The notes under the pieces are model-generated. The model was not told where the DNA came from and ran no database searches. It was given only the letters and a program-made list of their open reading frames with translations. This document shows positions 32,989 through 44,673 of a DNA stretch of 64,000 nt, one piece after another. The position numbers and the translations under genes are program-made. Where the stretch lies: NCBI RefSeq assembly GCF_000003815.2, contig NC_049980.1, positions 1,109,065-1,173,064 on the forward strand, in the 5' to 3' direction. The DNA comes from Branchiostoma floridae. Lineage: Eukaryota; Chordata; Leptocardii; Amphioxiformes; Branchiostomatidae. How positions within the stretch are numbered: the first letter of the stretch is position 1; each line of letters starts with the position of its first letter.

Positions 32989-33224
32989 ATACCTCTGTCA
33001 TATTATCCACGATCTTCGGGCGTATCGATGGAAGATCGGCCATATTTAAGATCGACAGAGGGTTGCGCGTATTCTTCACCTGAAAACCGTCCCTGTCACA
33101 TATAAGCCATACTTTGTACCTTGTACAATTGTTGTGCAATAAATGTTTTTATCATAAGCGAGGCTGGGGCGATTGCCGCAGAATCGTCGTCAGATCGATT
33201 TTTACCAAATGTGACAGGGGTTTA
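32989..33224 (-). mobile_element. F6 MITE, copy 2 (inverted)
   Basis: GTCATATTATCCACGATCTT at the left and TTTTTACCAAATGTGACAGG at the right. Colinear with the complement of the copy at 16701. It immediately follows unit 3 of the tandem array. Confidence 0.75.
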
Positions 33225-33289
33225 AGTCGGAGTACTTAGGCAGGAAGTTATCAACTGTATTACCATATAAACATTGTGAAGACAGCTAA

Positions 33290-33536
33290 CGGTGCACTCT
33301 CACTGCACTTGCGTCATATTTGCGTCACTGCGGGATTCGTTCACTGTCACTGTTTTGTTATCTTCTCTGATTTTATTACATTTTAGATATTGCGTGATAA
33401 GTAAAAGTATGACTTAGAAGACGACAAAATAAACAAAACGTAACATAATTCGTTCTTTATCTCTGACATTCGTTGAGTATCTTATGAACCCCGCAGTGAC
33501 GCAAGCTTGACGCAAGTGCAGTGAGAGGCCACCTTA
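33290..33536. mobile_element. F5 MITE, copy 3
   Basis: GGTGCACTCTCACTGCACTT at the left, GACGCAAGTGCAGTGAGAGG then CCACCTTAA at the right, with CGTTCACTGTCACTG and AAGTATGACTTAGAAGACGA between. Confidence 0.7.
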
Positions 33537-34990
33537 AGTAGTATATCACAGATCGGCATCGCAAGGAAAGGGCGTGTGATGCATCATCAAAGTTGATAGT
33601 TTCGCATCGCGCAGTTATGACTTGAAAGCAGCAGGAATAGGTCTGGAATTTCACACGTTGACTCTTCGTTTTGAAAATAATAGAAACCTAACTCTTGTCT
33701 TTTGTAAATTATAGTTAAAAGAATTCTTGATCCAAGCAATGTAGGGCAACAGTTTGCTGTAAACACGGATACATCAGGTATATCTGACTACTTACAACGT
33801 AGAACTCGATCAAGAACGGTATTTCAACTCTTCAGGCAGCGTTTGTTCTTGCCTTTCAAATAGAAAACATGCCTTGCGATCACATACATCTGAACCGCAA
33901 GCTCTATTGACATGACAAAATGGGGATAAAGAGTAAATCTTATCATTCTACTGACTAAATATAGTATAAAAAATCTTTATGCAATCAGAAGCGCCACTAT
34001 CTTTTCTAAACACAAGGAAATCTTTTATGTATGTTCCTATCTTAGCATTATGAGAGCTGTCGGATGTTAAGATATAGTCAAATCTACCTTTGTTAAGGAG
34101 TATCTTTGACGTTTACAGGACTGAAATTAGCTCCTAACTGCAATTTGCCGTAGAGATAAAGAACGAGTTCCTGTCATAAGAGCGTCCTTGCCTAATAAGC
34201 CGTGGGGGGGGGGGGTGTCTTAGAGACATCCGGTAGGATCTGGTTTGGTTTGGTTTTATCCAGATCTCATTAGATATACACTGTTTGATATTCTTCATGT
34301 AGACAAGCAAAATGAACAACAACAACAAAAACTAGACAGGCTACCTTTTCGCGAAAACGCAGAATGTTTTCTCGTACCCTTTTGACAAAGTACTCGTACA
34401 CAATACCATGCAACTAGGCTTGCCCTATATATAAAGTATTGTGTGAGAGTAAAAAAAAACTACATCTGCTTGGTTTTGGGACCAGTGTGTACGACAAAGG
34501 AAAAAATATCATATTTGCAACAATAGCAAATATCCAACCCGGGCTGCGATTGGCTACTGGCAGAAGAAGAAAGAAAACAAGAACACAGCAGCAAAAACAA
34601 TATGTTGATTGCGATGATGAAATTTTAGTGGTTGACCAGTGACACTATATTCTCTAGAATTGGGTTACCGTAAACAAATAATTAAAAAAATACAGTATTA
34701 CCTTTTCAATCCGGAGACCGGACTGTGAAGTATGATTACTCACACGCGGATGGATCCCTACTCTATCCGATATTAAGTGAGCGTGAGTTGGGATCTTAAA
34801 CGCTATACAGCACGGGACCTCCTGGCATAAATTAACCTTAGATAACCTCCCCAACCATTTTCACTCATTTTCACCTGAGTCGAGTGAGGAAATAGGTACA
34901 AAATACTTTTCCCAAGGGAACAATACTTGGTCCTGAATAAAACAAACCTGGAACCTTTAGATTTCAAGTCAAATACCTCAACTTAATCAC
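33537..34990. other. stretch with no supported gene
   Basis: A 13-base G-run lies at 34204-34216 and a lone copy of the GATCTGGTTTGGTTT segment at 34238-34265. No coding domain. Confidence 0.45.
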
Positions 34991-34999
34991 AAGGCCAAG

Positions 35000-35370
35000 A
35001 ATTTTTTTGTATTTATCTACATATTTGCAAATCCATGCACGTAGGCTAATTGCAAGGGTACAGACAGTAAAAAGTAACAAGTGTCTATTCTCTACAGCTA
35101 TATATATACATGATTCTACATTCTTTACTGGGAGGTTTGACTTCTTCTTTGGAGGCAGTGGCTGATGAAAAGTCCCACGTCTTTAATGATTAGTGGCTTC
35201 TGTGATTTAACAGGAATATAGTTTTTTGGAGGTCTACTAACGGGTGAAAAGTTGGAAATATTGAGAGGCAATATTAATAGTATATAATATAATAATATTA
35301 AGAGGCAACGGTCCAACATTCTTTCTGTGTAATAATTAAGGCAGGCAGTTACTAATTTCATTACCATAGA
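35000..35370 (-). pseudogene. 3' end of a non-LTR retrotransposon, second copy
   Basis: Colinear with 27330-27720 (GCAAATCCATGCACGTAGGC, then GGTTTGACTTCTTCTTTGGA), but more decayed. The minus-strand frame still shows an ISNFSPVSR and KSQKPLIIKD segment matching the paralogue's tail. Confidence 0.45.
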
Positions 35371-35699
35371 AACTCAGTCGCGACAGATACAACACAAACC
35401 AGCCTTCTTAAACAAGATCCCGGTGTTACAAGAGGTCATGCGATTCACCATCAGGATTGACAGTACCGCATCGCTTTGTACTTATTAGGGTACAGGCATC
35501 AGGAACAGGGTCTAATTACTAAACGCTTTGAACAGCGTTGGCAACGTCCTATTGAAAAAGGAGAAGAAAGGGGAACTGGCTATGATGTCAGAGAGGTGAT
35601 ACGAATTTGTCTTCTGTAGTTCTGAGTTGAAAGTGTCATCAGTAGAGATTGATGTAGGCACTACTGAGGACGTGGTGACACCCAGAGAGGTAAAGCTAA

Positions 35700-36230
35700 C
35701 GCTAGGGGCACAACCCGCCTAAGATCGTACAATTTTGGAAACGAAAAATAGAAATGTATACGTAACGTTAATAATATACACATGATGCCCATGATTATTC
35801 TGTTTACGTCTTGTGTAGTTTGGTGTCTTTTATATCATACTTTTCGTTCCCGAGAGCTGCCCGGTCGGGCCTTAGATTGGAAATGTGACGTAGGCCTAAA
35901 AAGGAGGGTTCTTGGTCCAAGAAATACTTGGCTACAGTTTGCTGCAGACCACAGACCAGGACTGTTTACTGCTCTATTTTGGGCGGACTACAGCCAGGCA
36001 CAACGGAGTACTCCGCCCTTCATCGCGTTTTGCTTTCCAAACATTTCCAAACCGTGGCCAGTGCGGGATATAGGGTTAACAAAAATGAGAAGGGTTTATG
36101 AAGAATACACACAAATTATGCTGACGGCTATCTTTTTTACGTTCAGTATGTTCTGTTGGCTTTTACATATCATGCCTTTCTTTCCCGAAAGCTGCCCGGC
36201 CGGGTCCCGGTTTCAAAACGTGTCCGTAAC
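35700..36230. repeat. F3 arm sequences (two copies in direct orientation)
   Basis: Two right-arm blocks: TTCCCGAGAGCTGCCCGGTC then GGAAATGTGACGTAGGCCT (35842-35897), and TTTCCCGAAAGCTGCCCGGC then CGGGTCCCGG (36180-36210). Each is preceded by a TCTTTTATATCATAC-like segment. Only the first retains the terminal GGAAATGTGACG block. The open frame 35782-36255 is made of these arms and shows no domain. Confidence 0.5.
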
Positions 36231-36489
36231 TAGTATAGGATTACACTCTAGATAGTGCATTGACTCTTAACTAATGTACCCCTGGTTTCTTCTTGCGTTT
36301 GATTTTGCCCAAGAATCCTTTTAATTCGGTGCAACCCTTCTACAAGAAACCTCCCTTGGTAACATTAAGTGCTTTTGGTATCCTCCAAGCACGACTGAAC
36401 TCTCTGGTTCACACGCGACCTTGTCACTATTGCGACAGCCTAACTCCCTCTGAACGTTAAACTCCCACCGCGCGAAATCAGGATCACCT

Positions 36490-36810
36490 GCAGGGCTCGA
36501 AATACCACCTGCATATGCAGATTAGTGCAGGTAAAATTGGAGCTGTGCAAGCTGGTGTCTACCTGCACCTAACCTGCACTGGTCCATGTACTGGGTTTTA
36601 TACGTAAATGACCTATAATGTAGGTGTATATGGATCGTTATTGGCTGCATTGACTGTTACCACGCCTATATAGAGTATAAAAGAAAGAATAGCAATAGTT
36701 CCTGAACAATTTTAGTATGATCCAAACTTTCTAAGTTCGGAGTGGTGCAGGTAAAATTTGTCTGGTGCAGGTAATTTTCAATGTTACCAGCACCGGTGCA
36801 GATATATGCA
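36490..36810. repeat. GCAGGT-rich repeat
   Basis: GGGCTCGAAATACCACCTGC at the left, then repeated TGCAGGTAAAATT and CACCTGCA words on both strands, ending CCGGTGCAGATATATGC. Possibly a MITE; the right end is not clear. Confidence 0.4.
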
Positions 36811-36924
36811 GAAAGTTTATTATAACATAAAGCAAAGTAAACATCCTGTAACATCAGATGGTGGTTTCAGTAACTTTCCTAATGACAAAACAACGTTTTA
36901 GTTATTCATATATTATAGTATATT

Positions 36925-37228
36925 TACCTCCATGAAATGTCATGGAATGGAGGTTATATTTTCTGTTATGTGTCTCTGTCTGTGTAGATGATTACTCAAG
37001 AACGGCTGGATGGATTGGTTTCATACTTGTTGTGTTGGTGGGGTGTGATGAAAGCTCGAATCGATGAGATCTTGGGAGCCGTATCTGTCGTTATAATCGA
37101 TGTAATAATATCAGAAATCACCCCTATATTTGAGATATATTGGTACAGGCATCGTGCTGTATGTGTTTGTTAATGGGCTTAGCTGCAAGCAGATAGTGAG
37201 GTGACAGTTGTTTGGGGAACCCCCAGTA
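36925..37228 (+). mobile_element. F11 repeat, copy 2
   Basis: TACCTCCATGAAATGTCATG then GGAGGTTATATTTTC at the head, AAGAACGGCTGGATGGATTG, and TTTGGGGAACCCC at the tail. Duplicated in tandem at 37287. Confidence 0.7.
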
Positions 37229-37286
37229 GTTTTATTTATGTCTGCTTAGGACTGTTTAAAATATTTGTAACAGTTGGCACAGTAGT

Positions 37287-37590
37287 TACCTCCATGAAAT
37301 GTCATGGAGGTTATATTTTCTGTTATGTGTCTCTGTCTGTGTACAAGATTACTCAAGAACGGCTGGATGGATTGGTTTCATACTTGTTGTGTTGGTGGGC
37401 TGTGATGAAAGCTCGAATCGATGTGATTTTGGGCGCCGTATCTGTCGTTATAATTGATGTAATAATATCAGAAATCCCCCCTACATCTGCGATATATTGG
37501 AACAGGCATCGTGCTTTAAGTGTTTGTTAATGCGCTTAGCTGCAAGCAGATAGTGAGGTGATTTGTATGACAGCTGTTTGGGGAACCCCG
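37287..37590 (+). mobile_element. F11 repeat, copy 3 (tandem with copy 2)
   Basis: Nearly identical to 36925-37228 with an offset of about 360 bp, including the GTAATAATATCAGAAATC and GCTGCAAGCAGATAGTGAGG blocks. Parallel frames in the two copies are by-products. Confidence 0.75.
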
Positions 37591-38659
37591 AGTTTTTTGA
37601 ATATGATAAATAGTTTTATTTATGTCTGCTTAGGATATCATGGAGATGTGAAGCGTAAGTATAATTGTAAGAAGTTGAGGTACATTTAACGGTAATGCTT
37701 AACAGGTATGGATGTCTCACATACTGTACTGCTGATTTGAGTGACATGGTGATTAAAATGCCATTAGGTCCTCTCATCTTAGATGGGTTGGGTGTCAGAA
37801 GTTTTATGGGCGATACAGATGTTCTGAATTCGTTACGATAAGGGACAGTTGTTAGTTGTCTCTTTCGTAGCCAATGGTACTTATTTTTTAGCAGACGGGG
37901 TTGGCGCCAAGTATTCATCTTACAGTTGATGTAGGGCTATCATAGGAAAGTGTGCATCTCATTTTTGTACCGTGTGAACAGCTGATGTTATGACATATTG
38001 GTGGAAAATCAAATCACCATCTGACTAAAGTTGGCCACATCCCCTCTTCTTTCTGAGTTTCCCAACTTCCTCCCACCACACCGCTCTGAGGCACATAGTC
38101 GAACCTCAATAATGCTGACAACCTTAGACAGTTTAAATGCCAAACATCAAGCTTAAGGAACACCACGCTACCATATGCCGTCGACCTCTTAAACGCATAT
38201 TACACAATTAAGTGTCACATTTTAATAATTACTAATCAGATGGACATCCTCTGTGTCATTAAATAAATACACCACTACTTTCCCATAACATTTATAACCA
38301 TTACTCTCAAATACAACCGACTATAAACATACATACCATCCACAAAAAAGCAATAAATATTTCATGGAGGTATGAGGTCCCCGAACTCTAGTATAGTATA
38401 TCAAGTATTCAAATATGCAAATATTGTGGCAACGAGTCTCTTGAAATCTGTCACATGGAAGCAGCAACAACACCTGCCGATTTCTCTAAAAAGGAGTACA
38501 ATGACTTTGTAAGAAACCACCTGCTCTCAGGGTCCATATGCACTTTATATAGCAACATTTAAGTATATTGGGACGAATATAGTCATAGCTGTGTCTTTGT
38601 GTCTACACCTGTAAAACTGCTTGAAATAGAACTGAGAGAAACAGCATCCGCTCCTAGCT
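37591..38659. other. stretch with no supported gene; F11 tail at 38350-38395
   Basis: ATTTCATGGAGG then TATGAGGTCCCCGAACTCTA at 38362-38393 matches the tail of the F11 copy at 11190. Otherwise nothing recognised. Confidence 0.45.
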
Positions 38660-39897
38660 ATAGCCTGGGTACTATCCGGAAGGTAGTTCGCTCCGGCGTT
38701 CATTATACATGTATAGTACTATGTACAGTTGCTTCTAGCTCTGACATTAATTATACACTTTATAACGGGGGCCGCCCTAAGATGCCCGTTTTTTTACGCG
38801 CTCGAACTCACGGCGCTCCATCACTAGTTGCCAAAGAGTGGTCAAGTTTTGATCAATGAATTTTTAACACATTCATCTAGAGACCATACTTTAATAAGGA
38901 AGGCATCCATACTGTTCATGAACCCTTCACCCTCCGCGTTACAACTGGAAAACACCGAGGACGTTATCGTGAATATAAATTCCGATTTTGAGCTGCGTTA
39001 AACAGTGCGCCCTAACTTGCCCCGCTTTTGGAATTTGCTCTCTTCGGAAGCTGGTGACCAATTTAGACAAACATAAATTATAATTTTATGATATATTAGC
39101 TTTCTTTTGACAGTAGAGTTGTGATTTTGTGTGCTTCTTTTCCTGCGAGGAGGGCTAAATCTTTCACAATCCAGGTCCTGTTTTTATGGGAAATGGGCGA
39201 AATGCACTGAATGCGGCGGCCCGACTAACAAAATCATTACGAAAAACGACAACACGAAAATCACAAAAAAACTCTGTGTACGTATTGGGAAACATATTCG
39301 ACATCACTCTGTGAAGTCTCATTTTTATAGACGGTACGAATCATTTGTTAGAGCAAGGAGCTTATATATAAGCTCCTTGGTTAGAGTAACAAATCTTTTG
39401 GGCGTTCGCTCGTCTGCCACCTGCGGGGCCACACTCCCTGGGGAAAACAACGGCGGTGATGCTTATGTTGTTTTTTCTATGGCCGGTCTTCTACTCAACA
39501 AACATTTGAAGTGTTTTGTGAAGCTTTATTTCTTATGTGTATGACAGTTGTGTGGCTGTTTTTTACTGGTTGTTTATTCATGGACACGAGCCACCAATAC
39601 CTAGTATCAGGTGACCACAGTGATTCGGCGCTACCAACATTATTGTGAAAATTCTGTCTTCATAAAAAAACGGAAGTGAATATGTGTAAAAAAAATTTAA
39701 TAGAAAAAAGCTGTTTGTTTGGACTTGGTTTATTTACCTTTCTAATCATCATAGTCAGTGGCAACAAACACGGCGTACTTATGCATAATAAGATCAGCAA
39801 AAAATCCGGGCATCTTAGGGCAGGGGGCATCTTAGGGCTTCTCTGCAGAAGCGAACATAGGAGCGAACTACTATCCGGATGGTACACTGGCAGCTCT
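38660..39897. mobile_element. ~1.2 kb terminal-inverted-repeat element with central palindrome
   Basis: Left GTACTATCCGGAAGGTAGTT then CGCTCC, right GGAGCGAACTACTATCCGGA then TGGTAC, an inverted pair of about 26 bases with few mismatches. CCTAAGATGCCCG inside the left end mirrors CGGGCATCTTAGG inside the right. The open frame 39131-39544 has no recognised domain. It may be a transposase relic or by-product. Confidence 0.6.
39354..39379. repeat. perfect 26-bp palindrome
   Basis: CAAGGAGCTTATA followed by its exact complement. An outer matched pair ATTTGTTA / TAACAAAT extends the hairpin after a short bulge. Near the centre of the 38660-39897 element. Confidence 0.85.
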
Positions 39898-40235
39898 TGA
39901 GTAGAACTAGATCTTCAACTTCATTCACACTTCTGGGATTCCATAAGCCTGCACAAATTTGTACATCCTCCGGCTTAATATGGTTTTAACTAACCTCTCT
40001 GGGCCCGAAGGTCGCAGTGTCGTTTCATATGTTTTTCGTTCGTGGATCTCTCTAAGTATAACATCATGAATACTAATAGAAATGCGAACGACAAACTCTC
40101 TCAAAGTGTTTGTGATTGGTATTGAAGACTTTCTTCATACGTAATGCTGAACGCACCAAGTATTGCTACAACGGGCTCTATGGTTTCTGTCGTGCAGTGA
40201 TACTGGATTGTGGACCTACTCCACCAAACTAGAGC

Positions 40236-40318
40236 CAGTTTGGAGGGCCGTATGCATGACACCGTGTATGCAAAACGTGGCGGACGTGGCCTCTCAAAAG
40301 GGTTGTGCCCTTAGCTTG
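40236..40318. repeat. F4 MITE, right-end fragment
   Basis: AACGTGGCGGACGTGGCCTC then AAAAGGGTTGTGCCCTTAGC matches the right part of the F4 copies; the left part is missing. Confidence 0.5.
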
Positions 40319-40433
40319 AAATGACAACAAAACACGCAAAGTGTAAAAGGAACCGTAATTTGTCTACGTTCTGCGTTCTGTCTAATCGCTCGACGGTCAC
40401 AGCGAGGTTGCCGCCCAGTGGGATGACGGGGAA

Positions 40434-40673
40434 GCCCCCCTTTCCAGTAGACGACGATGTCGCTGCGCTTTCACTGCGATCTAAATAGAATATGTGTAAT
40501 CTTCGCTTTCACGGGTATATCATACAAAACGTAAAAGTGTGACTAAGCAGATAACAAAACACAGAACGTGTAAAAAAATTCGTTTCTTTTCTATACAATT
40601 CATTGAGGGATACGTCAAATTTTAGGTCACAGAGAGAGCGCGGCGAGAGCACTGTCCTAGTGGAAAGGGGGTA
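40434..40673. mobile_element. F5b MITE, copy 2
   Basis: GCCCCCCTTTCCAGTAGACG at the left, CTGTCCTAGTGGAAAGGGGG at the right. AGAGAGCGCGGCGAGAGC mirrors CGCTGCGCTTTCACTGCG. Colinear with the copy in the GPCR intron at 55499. Confidence 0.75.
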
Positions 40674-41085
40674 TAAGAAACATTTGCTGAAGGCAGGGAT
40701 TCTGCCGTGCCATCAGAACATGTTGCTGATTCCGGCGTCCTGTACGGCGTAGGCGTGCACGTAATCCGGCAACATGTCATGTCTTCTGCCTGAAGATTCG
40801 CTATAAGTCAAGACATACATCATATAAAGATCACATGAGGAGCGGTGTATTATTAGATACCATCTTGTTGGAGATGAATCTAAAGTAGTTTTCCTTACCT
40901 GCATACTACGCAGTTATTAGGGTATCAATAAGCTGAGGTTACATTCCCTTCAAAACTGCAAGACATGTTGCAAAAATTCCTTTTAAAAACCTATCATAAT
41001 GGTGAAACTGTCATCAGACACCCCTCTGTGCAGTCAGGCACAAAAGACAATAAGCCAGGGCATGTTTCCCTACTAGGAAGCATGG

Positions 41086-41247
41086 AGTAGCCTCTACCAG
41101 GCTTCGTGGTTTGGTGGTCTAATTGTAGAAATTGTTCAAATAGAGTAAATACAGTACGCTAGGGGAGTCAGCCGGCCGAGTAGGGATATTCTCCAAACCA
41201 CACGTGTGGTTCTCCAAACCACACGAAGCCTGGTAGAGGCTAGGTAC
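41086..41247. repeat. 160-bp foldback next to F1 copy D
   Basis: AGCCTCTACCAGGCTTCGTG then GTTTGG at the left is inverted at the right as CCAAACCACACGAAGCCTGG then TAGAGGCTA. A further inner palindrome CCACACGTGTGG lies before the right arm. Confidence 0.8.
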
Positions 41248-41662
41248 CGGTAGGGTGTACCGGTACAAAATCGGTTTTTCTTATTGGACCGGTCCAGAAA
41301 AACCGGACCTGAAAAAAATGGGTGGACCGGTTGTTGGACCTATTGGAAAGTGAACAGATTATCTGATCAGGCATTCACACGTTTTGGGGCTTACCAGTCG
41401 AGGAAAATAACGAGAGCGAAGTAGGTTAGAGTCTATAGTCATTTCTACCTAAGTTTTACAGTCAATCATACAAAGGCAGTTAATCTTGTAGGATTTCAAA
41501 ACGTCAATGGGAGTCGAATACTCCATAAAACAGATCTCTTTGTAACGGAATGGACCATTGGTATGAGTCATACTGAATCAGGTTCAGGTCCGGACCTGGA
41601 TCTAATCCTCTGGACCTGAACCGGACCTGGACCTGAATTTTCTGTACCGGTTGCAACCCTAG
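41248..41662 (-). mobile_element. F1 element, copy D
   Basis: Inverted orientation: GGGTGTACCGGTACAAAATC at the left, CTGTACCGGTTGCAACCC at the right, with dense CAGGTC/GGACCT words near the right end. Confidence 0.75.
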
Positions 41663-41767
41663 TTCGGTGCTTGTGTAAAAAGTTGATTTCCCCAACCATT
41701 TCAGGTAAAATTACATGTAGATGCAGTGGTGAACTCGTTAGCCTGCGGTCCCGCAGTGATGTTAGTG

Positions 41768-42434
41768 CTTAGGCTACAGTAAGTGAATTATATGGATGAC
41801 ATAAGCGCGCTCATTAATTGAAAAAAAAACTATTTTCCCCTCCGAAGATGGTGAACACGACGAGAAAGTACAAAATGGAGAAATATATCGTGTGGTAGCT
41901 TGGCTGTACCTGTAGAAGTGACACTGTTGATGAACATGTAGCCATGACTGTAGTTGTAGAAGTGAAACTAGTTTGAGTGTTAACGTGGTACCAATGTTGT
42001 AGGCAAAATATTGTAGTCATCAACATTAGTGTCACTTTGTGCACCTTTTGAATACAGAAGTAAAAGACTTGTTACAATATCTATGGTGTCTAGTATGTGG
42101 GGAAGGACAACCTCAAGCCAACCGTTTATACTTACGCCACATCTTCAGAAAAGACGCGGGAGCCGCATGTTCCCCGTTTAGGAACTTAATTCGAACCAGT
42201 ACACAACAAAAATGTTTCGCTGTGTGGCTTCCTCAGTGCTATGGGATCGAATGAGCACAGTACAGCATGTCCTCGCTTTTATAGGCCGGGTGCATAGTGC
42301 CCTGTCCAGGGGCAAGGTGTCTGTTATGGAAATTTAGATATCTTGTTTTTTTTTACCCATCTTATTTTTCCCTATCTCATCAAATTTGGAGTTTGCAAAG
42401 AATGTCATCCACAAAATCTACTTGCTGTGGCCTA
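41768..42434. mobile_element. F10 element, copy 1
   Basis: CTTAGGCTACAGTAAGTGAA then TTATATGGATGACAT at the left; ATGTCATCCACAAAATCTAC then TTGCTGTGGCCTAA at the right. The interior has TGTAGAAGTGAAACTAGTTT-type blocks repeated in the other F10 copies. Confidence 0.7.
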
Positions 42435-42730
42435 ATGGAAGATATCTATTCCGCCCTACAGCACCGTGCACACAGCTCAGCTCAGACTTTCCAGGGGGTC
42501 TACTAGACCACATTAACGGTATGTTTTGAGACCTAATAGGTTACAAGAGGGCAACATGTGCAGTCAGTCCGCTTGCTGAATCCTCAATTTTGTCGATTTG
42601 GGAATGACATATGTTTAAAACATGGAACAAGCAAAGGGCGCTGTCTAGATATTCGATATGTCTCTTTTTCAAACTTTCAACTGTACAGCGTTTCACGTGA
42701 AAATGAATTTTCATTTCACAGCTACATAAT

Positions 42731-43525
42731 CCCCCTTCACACGTAAGGCTAAGGTCACATTTCCACAAAGGGGCCCGGCCGGGCAGCTTTCGGGAACGAT
42801 AAGTATGGTATAAAAGACAACAACAACACAAAACGGACCGATAATAATTCAACAGCATGCATTGTGCATATTTATTGGCATAAACGTATTTTTTTGTTTC
42901 CTCAAACAACCCGGCCGGGCCCCGGGTAGGAAATGTGACGTAGGCCTTAGAATCAGCCGGAATGCCGTCAGAATAAAAAATCATTTTCTATTTCTGGCAA
43001 TTCCTGGCAATTCGTAGTGTGTTACAGAAATTCGTATCGCATTCCAGCTATTTGTGCCCGTTCTTTTAGCTGACTGGAAGGTTTTCGACAACTGTCAAAA
43101 CTGTCTTTAAAACTGTCGAGGTGCATTCGAAGTGGAGAAATATCGAATGGCATTCAAAGTGGATTCTAAGTGGATTCTAACTATTCTAACGGCAGTCTGG
43201 CTGCATTCTGCGACATTCCAACATTATTCGAAACATTCTTATCTCATTCGATGTTGAACCGAAACGGCAAGCCACTTCGAATCCTGCCAGAATATGGCCA
43301 AAAGAATATCTGGAATGCAGTGAGAATTTCTAGAATGCACTACGAATTTACAGGAATAGAAAAGAATTTTCATTTTGACGACATTTTGGCTCATTCCTTC
43401 TCGTGTGAAGGGTCCATTTGGAATTCCCACCCGAATGACCCCGAATGTGGCACGAATTTTCCAAATACTTCATTCCGACTGGTTCTGCTTGATTCCTGCT
43501 AATTCGGTTTCAGTTCGAAGGCCCT
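42731..43525. mobile_element. F2 element, copy 4, carrying a nested F3 insertion
   Basis: CCCCCTTCACACG at 42731-42743 is cut from the rest of the element (GAATCAGCCGGAATGCCGTC from 42950) by 206 bp of F3. After removal the two parts join as in copies 1 and 3. Right end TTCGAAGGCCCT. Confidence 0.8.
42744..42949. mobile_element. F3 MITE nested in F2 (complete copy)
   Basis: TAAGGCTAAGGTCACATTTC at the left and GAAATGTGACGTAGGCCTTA at the right are inverted ends with two or three mismatches. TA on each side fits a TA target duplication. GCCCGGCCGGGCAGC and CCCGGCCGGGCCCCGGG lie subterminally. Related arms at 35842 and 36180. Confidence 0.85.
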
Positions 43526-43578
43526 ATTATGCTTGTAGCCTGGAAAGCTGACAATTTATCCATACGTCCTCTCGTACA

Positions 43579-44384
43579 CTTAAGCCACAGCAAGTAAATT
43601 TTATGGGTGACATCCGCGCGCTCATTGATTTTGGCCTGATTTCAGAAATAAGATTTTTTCTTCTTCTTCGGAGATGGTCAACATGACGAGAAAGTAACAA
43701 AATGGTAAATTGCGTAGCCTAATGATTGTACGTGTAGGATTGACACTAGCGAGGCAGACATGACTAGTTGCAGAAGTGAAACTTGCTGGATGGTTGTAAA
43801 AGTGGCACCACTATGGAAGTCATGAGTATAGTTACCAACTTGGTACGTGATACCAGTCTACCACACTAGTCTCACATTTACTACACTAGTTCACGTCTTG
43901 AATACAGGAATAAATTATGTGTCGTCTGTGCCACCATATTTTGTCACTTCAATTCTTGTTACAACGTTTATGGAGCCTATTTTTAAAATTTAGCCATCTT
44001 CTTTTTTCACCCATCTTGTTGTTTTCGCCCTATCGACAGAGAGCTGAACTCTATAGACTGATAGAACCCAATGTTCCCCCACTTCATACAACTCAGTAAT
44101 ATAGACAAATTTATATTCCTTATGAATCTATGCAAATCTTTACTTATAATGCATATTTGTTCCTACATTTTCAATATCACCAAAAAAAACGAGAAGAAGT
44201 CGAATTTACGTAGTAGAATACGATTCTTGTGTATTTTAGATCTATTGTATATATGTCATGTATCTTTTGTTGCGATCTGTACTGAACCCAGTGGGTATGT
44301 ATGTACAATGAAGGTCTTCATTCATTCATTATTTTTTAAGTCTGCAGACGATGTCATCCATAGAATATACTTGCTGTGGCCTTA
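43579..44384. mobile_element. F10 element, copy 2
   Basis: CTTAAGCCACAGCAAGTAAA at the left, ACTTGCTGTGGCCTTAG at the right, with GATGACAT-type blocks just inside both ends. Short frames inside have no domain. Confidence 0.7.
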
Positions 44385-44673
44385 GATAAGACACATCGGG
44401 CTTACAAGCTAGCTTATCGTTAAATCGTGTGAGCTCTCGTGACATGAAGCACTAGCACCACACGTTCCAGAGTCAAGATAATAAAAACACTTTTCCGTAC
44501 TGCTGTGGATGTAATGAGATCTGATTAAGTGTCTTCCTGACACCTGGCATCGTTTGCGGCGTTTGACAATCGTCAAACTCAGTTCTTTTGTCATCCCGCA
44601 AATTGGCTCCCCGTTTGCAGCTGCTCGACAAAAAAAAAACAAAAACACATCTCCGTTTTCAACGTACAGCTGA

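Larger units (their letters stand above)
31705..32990 (+). repeat. three-unit tandem array (~235-270 bp units) split by two MITEs
   Basis: Unit 1 (31705-31956), unit 2 (32469-32740) and unit 3 (32741-32988) share CATTTGATGC, ATTTCCTGTA, CATAAAACG and a closing GATCTGGTTTGGTTT-like segment in the same order. Two F5 elements sit between units 1 and 2. An isolated closing segment recurs at 34238-34265. Confidence 0.75.

Noticed and set aside
35782-36255. 157-codon frame
   Set aside because: Built from F3 arm sequences; no domain.
36988-37530. Two parallel small proteins (61 and 109 codons)
   Set aside because: They are the same repeat (F11) read twice, with no coding conservation beyond DNA identity.
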